Position numbers and translations under genes: made by a program. DNA of 7,107 nt, from positions 1-7,107 of the forward strand of contig JAKSOM010000048.1 of NCBI GenBank assembly GCA_024405585.1. The letters run 5' to 3'. Shown here one piece after another: positions 1 to 5,880 of this stretch. The notes under the pieces are model-generated. The model made no database searches. It had not been told where the DNA came from and saw only the letters and a program-made list of their open reading frames with translations. The first letter of the stretch is position 1, and the number at the start of each line of letters is the position of its first letter. Source of the DNA: Acidaminococcaceae bacterium. GTDB taxonomy: Bacteria; Bacillota; Negativicutes; Acidaminococcales; Acidaminococcaceae.

Positions 1-2066
1 CTGATTTGCTGCAGGGTCAGCTCCTGGCTCAGGGTTACGCCACCCACGCCCCGCTCCCGCCAAAAGGCCACAGCAGCGGAATTAAAAATATTCAGGGAAC
101 TGTCCGCCCACACCCTAAGACGGGGGAATTCCTCCGCCAACTTCATCAAGGAAAGATTATTGATATAAACATAATCCGGTTGCAAATTCTCCCATAACAT
201 GAAAAGTTTGCGGAAAAACTCCAACTGGTTTTCCTTCACTATTCTGGGGGTGGCAAAGACAATCCCCCTGCCCGCCCTGCGGCACAGGGTCAGAGCCTGC
301 CCATAATTCTGCTCCGTAATAATCTTGGCGGCGAAGGCATCCCCGCCAAAAATAATCCGCTCCGCACCGGTCTCCAAAGCCCCCTGCACCTTGTCCAAAG
401 TATCGCAATGCACAGACAAAAAGGGCTTGGCAACAACCTGACAAATATTGTCCCGACCTTCTTTTTTTGAATATTCACTGTTCGCTATTACCTGTTCACT
501 TGGATTGGTCTCCCACCTGCCGAAGGCCTTCAACCTGTTTTCCGTCAAATCCTTCGCCGCCCTGCGGCGGGCCTCATTGATTTCGCTGACGGGCACCATA
601 ATACCCGGCTCAATCCGGAAATCCACTTTGCCGATACCGTATTCCGTATTGCCCAAACGGCGGATTTGTTTCAAAACCGTATCTCCATCCAAAGGATGCT
701 TCCGGGCCGGCTCCGCCAAAAAATCCGTCCGCCCCACACCCCTGTTGCCCTCATCATCGGTAAAAATAATTTCCAGGGGCGATCCCAATTTTGCCGTCAC
801 CGTCACAGCGACAGGAATTCTATCCTGCACATCTTTATAGAAATGTTCCGCGTAAGCCATCAGCTTGCTGTCCAAAGTGCGGAACACCCGGTCGTTGCAA
901 CGGACACCCCTGGGGATAGCAATCTTCACCAAATCCCCCGGCCGGGCCACGGAAACCGCTTCATTATGCACCGTCATATCCTCAATGACGCTGCCCACCC
1001 GTCCTCCAGTGGTAACCCAAAACTCCAGACCGTCACCCAGATGTAATTCCTTCTCCGCCCTGATTTCCGCCAAGCCCTGACCATTGAAAATTTTGGCCAC
1101 CCGGCCCACCAAAATGCCCCGGTTATTGGGACGGCGATGACTCATCATCTCCCGGCCGGGCCTTCCCTCAAGATAAGCAGTGGTAAAGTCACGGTTGAAA
1201 ATCTGCTCAATATTTTGTCTGTCTTCCTCAGAAACATAAAAATTCCCCGCCACGTAGGCATCCATGGCCCGGCGGTAGACATCCACCCCCCCCGCCACAT
1301 ATTCCGGCCGCTTCCTGCGACCCTCTATCTTGAAACTGGTGACCCCCGCCTCAATCAGCCGGGGCAAAATATCCAGGGTGTTCATATCCTTGGGACTCAG
1401 CAGATATTGCCCCGCCCCGCTGTTTTCCAGCAGTTTTTTCCCGTCCCTGTCAACCAAATCATAGGTCAATCGGCAGGGCTGGGCGCAACGCCCCCTGTTC
1501 CCGCTGCGGCCCCCAATCATGCTGCTCATAAGGCACTGGCCGGAATAACAGATGCACAATGCCCCGTGAATAAAGGTTTCAATTTCGCTGCCCGCTTCCA
1601 CGGCGGCGGCAATCTCCTGCAAACTCAACTCCCTGGCCAAAACCGAACGGACAATCCCCAGGGACTGGGCAAACTCCACCCCCTTGGAATTGGTCAAGGT
1701 CATTTGGGTGCTGGCATGCAAGGGCAGACGGGGCACCACCTTCCTTGCCAGGGCCACCACACCCAAATCCTGCACAATGATGCCATCAACCTTAATCCCG
1801 TCCAAAAACAAAAGGTAATCGGTCAGTTCCTCCATCTCCCCGTCATCCACCAAAGTGTTGACAGTAACATAAAGCCGCACCCTGTGAAGATGACAAAAAA
1901 GGACCGCCTCTTCCAACTCCCTGCGGTCAAAATTATCAGCATATTGTCTTGCACCAAAGGATTTGCCGGCCAAATAAACCCCATCCGCACCGGCATACAC
2001 CGCTGCGGTCATGGCTTCCCAACTTCCTGCGGGGGCCAGCAACTCCAAATATTTCGCCCTACCCAT
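1..2066 (-). CDS. DUF3656-containing U32 family protein (RlhA/TrhP-like, probable RNA hydroxylation enzyme), 3' end outside window
   Basis: The frame is open for 688 codons from ATG at 2066 to the left edge. I translated it end to end and found no frameshift. The N-terminal half is a U32 barrel: it opens with LELLAPAGSWEA, has HASTQMTLTN near residues 137-146, and matches the U32 family signature at residues 163-181 (ETFIHGALC...SGQCLMS). It continues into NRGRCAQPCR. Cys171, Cys178, Cys194 and Cys198 are the family's conserved set, expected to hold an Fe-S cluster; Cys173 is extra. Residues about 410-515 look like DUF3656 (PLEIIFTDDEGN, LGNTEYGIG, VPVSEINEARR). A second barrel-like part runs from about 548 onward. 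Although named peptidases, E. coli relatives RlhA and TrhP hydroxylate 23S rRNA C2501 and tRNA U34. The substrate here is unknown. ATG 2066 is the only start after the in-frame upstream stop, and it overlaps zapA by 8 nt. Confidence 0.93.
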   Translation of the reverse strand, partial: MGRAKYLELLAPAGSWEAMTAAVYAGADGVYLAGKSFGARQYADNFDRRELEEAVLFCHLHRVRLYVTVNTLVDDGEMEELTDYLLFLDGIKVDGIIVQDLGVVALARKVVPRLPLHASTQMTLTNSKGVEFAQSLGIVRSVLARELSLQEIAAAVEAGSEIETFIHGALCICYSGQCLMSSMIGGRSGNRGRCAQPCRLTYDLVDRDGKKLLENSGAGQYLLSPKDMNTLDILPRLIEAGVTSFKIEGRRKRPEYVAGGVDVYRRAMDAYVAGNFYVSEEDRQNIEQIFNRDFTTAYLEGRPGREMMSHRRPNNRGILVGRVAKIFNGQGLAEIRAEKELHLGDGLEFWVTTGGRVGSVIEDMTVHNEAVSVARPGDLVKIAIPRGVRCNDRVFRTLDSKLMAYAEHFYKDVQDRIPVAVTVTAKLGSPLEIIFTDDEGNRGVGRTDFLAEPARKHPLDGDTVLKQIRRLGNTEYGIGKVDFRIEPGIMVPVSEINEARRRAAKDLTENRLKAFGRWETNPSEQVIANSEYSKKEGRDNICQVVAKPFLSVHCDTLDKVQGALETGAERIIFGGDAFAAKIITEQNYGQALTLCRRAGRGIVFATPRIVKENQLEFFRKLFMLWENLQPDYVYINNLSLMKLAEEFPRLRVWADSSLNIFNSAAVAFWRERGVGGVTLSQELTLQQI

Positions 2067-2310
2067 TATCTTCCTCTGCCAAAGTCATCAGCCGCCGGTA
2101 ATCCCTACGCAATTTGTAAAGTTCCCCGGCCAACTCCAAAGCGGCCAAAAGCCCGAAATCCTCGGAGGGTTCAATCCCCCGCTTTGCCGCCAGGGCCCTG
2201 ATTTTGCCGTCCACCAAGGCTGCAGTGGCCCTGATGGTCTCAGGATTTTCCGAAGTTCTGATGGTATGGGATTTTCCCAAAAGGGTAAAACTGACGATTT
2301 GATTAAACAT
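2059..2310 (-). CDS. zapA: Cell division protein ZapA
   Basis: This 83-residue protein has the ZapA layout. An N-terminal beta region (VSFTLLGKSHTIRTSENPETI) is followed by the conserved VD-K helix start (AALVDGKIRAL, residues 31-40), then the family's AxLAALxxAxEL helix, seen here as LLAALELAGELYKLR (residues 54-68), and a short charged coiled-coil tail. ZapA is a cytoplasmic protein that bundles FtsZ filaments and promotes Z-ring formation. The length is close to the Bacillus protein (about 85 residues) and shorter than Gram-negative ZapA (about 109). The ATG shares its A with the TAA stop of the upstream I42 gene (TAATG), and the 3' end overlaps the U32 gene by 8 nt, so expression is tied to both neighbours. 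ZapA proteins are small and divergent, but the helix motifs make the call fairly secure. Confidence 0.88.
   Translation of the reverse strand: MFNQIVSFTLLGKSHTIRTSENPETIRATAALVDGKIRALAAKRGIEPSEDFGLLAALELAGELYKLRRDYRRLMTLAEEDNG
2072..2077 (-). promoter_or_regulatory. Ribosome binding site of the U32 gene, inside zapA
   Basis: The minus strand reads AGAGGA about 5-6 nt before the ATG at 2066. It lies within the last codons of zapA (LAEEDNG). With the 8-nt overlap of the two genes, this supports translational coupling and fixes the U32 start. Confidence 0.75.
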
Positions 2311-3161
2311 TACTCCCTCACAGATACAGTCACTTGAAACTTATCCACATTAAATTTTTCCCAGCCCCGCTTGTACTGGAATTCCACATCGTAAAGGCCC
2401 GCATCGTCGGCATAAAGGAAAACTATCTCCTTGCCGGGCACGCCGGTCCTGGCCTTCTCCTGAGGCGGCAGAATAAAACTGGAAGCCACCTTGATAATCT
2501 TGCCGCTCTCCGGCAAAACAGCATCCCAATGATAACCTGTGGAGGGGTTAGCATCTAGCTGAATGGCCATCAACCTGTCCCGGGGAACGATCAGCACCTT
2601 GCCTTCGCAACGGCGGGACAGGCGGGCAATCTGGAACAAACGTCCCGCCTCACCAATCCTTACGCTGGGCAGCAACTCGGAATAGGGAAGAAAACGGTTA
2701 AATTTTCCCTTCACATCATCCTGCAAATAAACTCCCTGCTCCGTAAGCAGATAGGCCTTATAATCTCCCAACAACTGCTTAGTGTTCTTATCCGCCACAA
2801 AAAATTCGTGGATGGAGGCATCATTGCCCTTGGTCAAATCCAAATTCAGGCCGGTGTAGCATTCCTTTGCCCCGTTCTGGGCCTTCAACAAAACAGAAAC
2901 CACGCTGGAACGGTTGAGCTGCACCGCATAACTGAAAGTGCCCTTATTGCCCACGGCCCTGACGATTTTCTTCACCACATCAAAGATGACCTTATTGGCC
3001 ATCTTCTCGTAGTCCTCCACCGCCGTGCCGTCAATATAAGGAATGACACCCTCCGCATCGGCACACTTCACCTTATATTTCAGCACGGTGATGTTCTGCT
3101 CCGCAAAACATACACCCATCATACCCACTATGAACAGCAAAGCGGCAATAAACTTCTTCAT
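2310..3161 (-). CDS. Secreted protein with C-terminal chagasin-type (I42) protease-inhibitor domain
   Basis: This 283-residue protein starts with a clear signal peptide: MKK, a hydrophobic core, and a probable cut after FA at residue 20. The only cysteine near the cut (C18) does not fit a lipobox, so it is probably not a lipoprotein. The C-terminal 100 residues carry the three inhibitory loops of the I42/chagasin family in order: NPSTGYHW (205-212; family NPTTGY/F), a GxxG loop GVPG (240-243), and YKRGWE (263-268; family RPWE, with Gly replacing Pro). Such proteins block papain-like cysteine proteases. Residues about 25-180 are not confidently recognised. The pattern GLNLDL, then FFVADKNTKQLLGDY, then a GVYL strand and LPYSELLPSV, weakly recalls DUF3298/RsiV-like extracytoplasmic domains. 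The gene sits 3 nt after gltX and shares a base with zapA. The target protease is unknown, and a structural rather than inhibitory role is possible. Confidence 0.85.
   Translation of the reverse strand: MKKFIAALLFIVGMMGVCFAEQNITVLKYKVKCADAEGVIPYIDGTAVEDYEKMANKVIFDVVKKIVRAVGNKGTFSYAVQLNRSSVVSVLLKAQNGAKECYTGLNLDLTKGNDASIHEFFVADKNTKQLLGDYKAYLLTEQGVYLQDDVKGKFNRFLPYSELLPSVRIGEAGRLFQIARLSRRCEGKVLIVPRDRLMAIQLDANPSTGYHWDAVLPESGKIIKVASSFILPPQEKARTGVPGKEIVFLYADDAGLYDVEFQYKRGWEKFNVDKFQVTVSVRE
2313..2319 (-). promoter_or_regulatory. Ribosome binding site of zapA at a TAATG stop-start junction
   Basis: The minus strand reads GAGGGAG immediately before TAATG, formed by the last codons of the I42 gene. The spacing is short (2-4 nt depending on which purines pair). 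The shared A at 2310 makes termination-reinitiation the likely way zapA is translated. Confidence 0.65.
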
Positions 3162-3173
3162 CCCTCAACCCTC
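3162..3173 (-). promoter_or_regulatory. Duplicated GAGGG (ribosome binding site of the I42 gene) spanning the gltX stop
   Basis: The minus strand reads GAGGGTTGAGGG directly before ATG. The distal GAGGG (3169-3173) lies inside the last gltX codons with a good 7-nt spacing. The proximal copy (3162-3166) abuts the start codon and is too close to act. The gltX TGA lies between them, which favours coupled translation. Confidence 0.7.
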
Positions 3174-4640
3174 AGTTCCCAATCCTGCAATATAGTCAAT
3201 GGCCTGCTGCAGACGGGCCAGGGTTTTCTCCTTGCCCAAAAGCACCATCACATCGAACATGCCAGGGCTTACCGTACGCCCGGTGAGGGCCAAACGGCTG
3301 GGCTGAATGATTTTGCCCAATCCCAGGCCCAATTTCTCCGTCAAATCATTATAGACCTTCTCCGTACTGGTCAAACTGGACTCCTGATCCGCCTTCAATG
3401 CCTCCAGGCAGGCCTGCAGCACCGGTACGGTTTCCTTCTTGAACTGCTTAGCCACCCCCTTGGCATCATATTCGTCAAAATCACGGAAGAAATAAGTGGA
3501 AGCATCCACCACCTCCTGCAGGGTCTTCACCCGCACCCGCACCACATCTGCCAGATGCCGCATATAGTCCTCATGACCCGCCATAAATTCCTCCGTCACC
3601 AGCCCGCTCCTGACGAAGTAGGCCCGCATATCCGGCCAAATGGCATCCAAAGGCAACTCGCTAAGATACTGACCGTTCATCCAGGTCAGTTTCACCGTGT
3701 CGTAAATAGCGGCCTTCTTGCTCATATCCTCCAAACGGAAGGCCTTGACGGTTTCCTCCATGGTGAGGATTTCCTTTTCGTCACCGCTGCTCCAGCCCAA
3801 CAAACTCAAATAATTTACAATGGCCTGGGGCAGATAACCCTTGTCCCGGAACTCCTCCACGCTGGTTGCCCCGTGACGTTTGCTGAGCTTGGAACGGTCC
3901 GGCGCCAAAATCATGGGCATATGGCCGAATTTGGGCGGCTCCCAACCGAAGGCATCATAAACAAAAAGTTGCTTGGGGGTATTGCTCAAATGTTCCTCCG
4001 CCCGCAGCACATGGGTCATACCCATCAGATGATCATCCACGCACACCGCAAAATTATAGGTGGGCATGCCGTTGGACTTCATAATTACAAAGTCATCATA
4101 CTGGGTCAAATCAAAATTCACATCCCCGTGAATCAAATCATGGACAACAATATTCCCCTCGATGGGAATCTTGATACGGATGGAGAATTTCTCCCCTGCA
4201 GCAATCCGCTTCTGACACTCCTCCTCCGTCAGGTTCCTGCAAGTCCTGGCATAACGGAAGGGCTGCTTGGCCGCCTTCTGTTTTTCCCGCTCCGCCTCCA
4301 ACTGCCCGGAGGTGCAGAAACAACGGTAGGCCTTGCCTTCCTTCAACAACTGCTCCGCATACTTCCTGTAAATATCCAAACGCTCCGTTTGGGCATAGGG
4401 CCCCACCGGCCCTCCCACTTCGGGTCCCTCGTCCCAATTCAATCCCAACCACTTCAAACTGGTGAGAATCTGGCTCACGCTGTCCGCCTTCAAACGGTCA
4501 ATATCCGTATCCTCAATACGCAGAATCAGCTTTCCGCCCATTTTCCTGGCAAAAAGCCAATTAAACAATGCCGTCCTGGCACCACCAATATGCAAATACC
4601 CAGTGGGACTGGGAGCAAATCTTACCCTTACCTCTGACAT
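3165..4640 (-). CDS. gltX: Glutamate--tRNA ligase (GluRS)
   Basis: This class I aminoacyl-tRNA synthetase of 491 residues, normal for the family, attaches glutamate to tRNA-Glu in the cytoplasm. The start is RFAPSPTGYLHIGGARTAL, with the HIGH-type box HIGG at 17-20, followed by RIEDTD (41-46), the active-site PTYNFAVCVDDH (193-204) and the KMSKS-type loop KLSKR (251-255). The C-terminal anticodon-binding helical domain runs from about 320 to 491. Cys107, Cys109 and Cys134 match three ligands of the zinc site of E. coli GluRS (C98, C100, C125), but the fourth ligand position (His127) is Asn136, so zinc binding is doubtful. Whether the enzyme also charges tRNA-Gln for GatCAB amidation, as is common in Firmicutes, cannot be told from this window. 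The ATG follows an AGGAG site by 7 nt and is preceded by its own promoter in the end of hemW. Confidence 0.98.
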   Translation of the reverse strand: MSEVRVRFAPSPTGYLHIGGARTALFNWLFARKMGGKLILRIEDTDIDRLKADSVSQILTSLKWLGLNWDEGPEVGGPVGPYAQTERLDIYRKYAEQLLKEGKAYRCFCTSGQLEAEREKQKAAKQPFRYARTCRNLTEEECQKRIAAGEKFSIRIKIPIEGNIVVHDLIHGDVNFDLTQYDDFVIMKSNGMPTYNFAVCVDDHLMGMTHVLRAEEHLSNTPKQLFVYDAFGWEPPKFGHMPMILAPDRSKLSKRHGATSVEEFRDKGYLPQAIVNYLSLLGWSSGDEKEILTMEETVKAFRLEDMSKKAAIYDTVKLTWMNGQYLSELPLDAIWPDMRAYFVRSGLVTEEFMAGHEDYMRHLADVVRVRVKTLQEVVDASTYFFRDFDEYDAKGVAKQFKKETVPVLQACLEALKADQESSLTSTEKVYNDLTEKLGLGLGKIIQPSRLALTGRTVSPGMFDVMVLLGKEKTLARLQQAIDYIAGLGTEG

Positions 4641-4645
4641 AGTTA

Positions 4646-4652
4646 CTCTCCT
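4646..4652 (-). promoter_or_regulatory. Ribosome binding site of gltX
   Basis: AGGAGAG on the minus strand, with the AGGAG core (4648-4652) 7 nt before the ATG at 4640. It is a near-perfect Shine-Dalgarno sequence and confirms the MSEVRVRF start. Confidence 0.85.
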
Positions 4653-4670
4653 AATACAAAAATTTATCCT

Positions 4671-4699
4671 ATTATATACTCAATCCTGTAAACATTCAA
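4671..4699 (-). promoter_or_regulatory. Probable sigma-A/sigma-70 promoter of gltX
   Basis: A perfect -10 TATAAT (4671-4676) lies 17 nt from a -35 TTGAAT (4694-4699), which matches TTGACA at four of six bases. There is no extended -10 TG. The -35 lies within the last codons of hemW and the -10 just after its stop. Transcription would start near 4664, giving a leader of about 24 nt. That is too short for a T-box riboswitch, so tRNA-sensing control, common for Firmicutes synthetase genes, is not supported here. The A/T-rich gap differs from the GC-richer coding DNA on both sides. No start site has been measured. Confidence 0.65.
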
Positions 4700-5840
4700 G
4701 AAAAACTACATTTCCCAGGGCAAATCCCCTTTCCGTCAAGGAAAACCGGTCATCATCCTTGAACCTGACCAATTCCCCGTATTCCGCACCCTGCAACTTT
4801 TTCCTGATTTTATCAAAGTGCCCTGCAAAATCAAAATTCTTCAAAACACATTGATAACGCCGCCGAAATTCCGGCAAACTAACCCCCTCCCTCTTCCGCA
4901 AATTCATAAAAAGATATTCACTGAAAATATCCTCCGCAGAAAGTTCTTCAACCTCCGCCGACAAAGGGTCCTCAATATACTTTTCGATGCTCACCACACC
5001 ACTGCGGCGGGACAGGCCGTCAAAACCGGTGGCACCCGCACCAAATCCAAGGTAGGGCAAATAATTCCAATACACCAAATTATGCCGGGAATATCCCCCC
5101 GCCCTGGCGAAATTGCTGATTTCATAGCGTTCATACCCCGCCCGGGGCAGATAACCCATCACCAAATCATACATTCCGTCAGTCAGTTCCTCCCCCGGCA
5201 AAACCATGCGTCCTGCGGTCACAAGCCGCTCCAGGGGCGTGCCCTCCTCCAAAATCAGGCCGTAGACGGAAATATGCTCCAAATCTAAAGCCGCCATTTG
5301 TACCAAAGATTGCTCCAAACTCTCCAATGTCTGACAGGGCAGGCCATACATCAAATCCGCATTAATCCGCTCAAAACCCACATCCTTCGCCGTCTTTATG
5401 GCATCCAAAGCCGCCTCCGCATTGTGAATCCTGCCGATGGTTTTCAATTCATTGTCGTTAAAACTCTGCACTCCGAAACTGATGCGGTCAAACCCCATCT
5501 CCCTGTATGCGGAAAGTTTCTCCCCATCCGCCGTGCCCGGATTGCAGTCAATGGTGGCCGCCGCCGGCCTGCGCCAAAATCCGTATTGCTTCAACGCCGT
5601 CACTATATCCGCTATGCCGGACAATGGCAATAAACTGGGGGTGCCGCCCCCAAAATAAATGGTGGCATTACCGGCTACATCCGCCTTGCGGGCGGCAATC
5701 TCCTTGCACACCGCCTCTGCATAACGCAACATCAAATCCTCGTCAGCACAGGGCTGACTGAGAAAATCACAATACAAACATTTTCTTTTGCAAAAAGGCA
5801 CATGAACATAAATTCCATGTGCCTTGTCTAATTCATTCAC
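4680..5840 (-). CDS. hemW: Radical SAM haem chaperone HemW (formerly annotated as oxygen-independent coproporphyrinogen III oxidase)
   Basis: This 386-residue radical SAM protein is of normal HemW length. The N-terminal cluster motif is C17-x3-C21-x2-C24 followed by DF, the HemW form; true HemN has a further cysteine two residues after the third. It also shows YFGGGTPSLLP (62-72), ISFGVQSFNDNEL (120-132), the family's INADLMYGLP (159-168) and HNLVYW (253-258), which marks HemW. A HemN C-terminal-type domain covers about 310-386. HemW binds haem and a 4Fe-4S cluster and is thought to deliver haem to membrane haem proteins; it is not a proven porphyrinogen oxidase. The start is GTG at 5840 after AAGGAAGG. 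No other in-frame start exists between it and the upstream stop, and the first in-frame ATG would remove the cluster motif. It lies 40 bp after lepA, a pairing common in Firmicutes. Confidence 0.96.
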   Translation of the reverse strand: MNELDKAHGIYVHVPFCKRKCLYCDFLSQPCADEDLMLRYAEAVCKEIAARKADVAGNATIYFGGGTPSLLPLSGIADIVTALKQYGFWRRPAAATIDCNPGTADGEKLSAYREMGFDRISFGVQSFNDNELKTIGRIHNAEAALDAIKTAKDVGFERINADLMYGLPCQTLESLEQSLVQMAALDLEHISVYGLILEEGTPLERLVTAGRMVLPGEELTDGMYDLVMGYLPRAGYERYEISNFARAGGYSRHNLVYWNYLPYLGFGAGATGFDGLSRRSGVVSIEKYIEDPLSAEVEELSAEDIFSEYLFMNLRKREGVSLPEFRRRYQCVLKNFDFAGHFDKIRKKLQGAEYGELVRFKDDDRFSLTERGFALGNVVFLECLQD

Positions 5841-5853
5841 ATCAACCTTCCTT
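5838..5853 (-). promoter_or_regulatory. Ribosome binding site and GTG start of hemW
   Basis: AAGGAAGG (5846-5853) ends 5 nt before GTG at 5840-5838. The ATG-like triplets overlapping this start, on both sides, are out of frame. The site decides the start: the reading begins GTG AAT GAA TTA, giving MNELDKAHGIYVHVPF. Confidence 0.75.
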
Positions 5854-5880
5854 AAATCCTTACCCCTTGTACCTCAATCC

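Noticed and set aside
1286..1293. Run of eight C (G8 on the coding strand) in the U32 gene, as a phase-variation tract
   Set aside because: The frame is intact through it (A-G-G-V, residues 258-261). The gene is a housekeeping type, and a run of eight in a glycine pair is not enough to claim slippage control.
1137..2201. Plus-strand open frame of 354 codons
   Set aside because: It is in codon register antisense to the U32 gene and part of zapA. It has no recognisable motif and follows from the same scarcity of TTA, CTA and TCA codons.
3102..3161. Lipoprotein signal in the I42 protein because of Cys18
   Set aside because: The residues before the cysteine (MGV) do not fit a lipobox, which needs a small residue such as Gly, Ala or Ser directly before it. 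A standard signal peptidase cut after residue 20 is more likely.
2808..4637. Long plus-strand open frame (609 codons)
   Set aside because: It lies exactly antisense and in codon register to gltX and the I42 gene, both certain or near-certain genes. Its composition is His/Gln/Leu-rich as expected of an antisense shadow, and it shows no family motif.
4641..4679. Possible terminator between hemW and gltX
   Set aside because: The gap is A/T-rich with a short T run, but there is no GC-rich hairpin before it. It is better explained by the -10 element and leader.
5841..5880. Promoter or terminator between lepA and hemW
   Set aside because: The 40 bp hold only purine-rich sequence and the hemW ribosome binding site. 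I see no -10/-35 pair and no hairpin.
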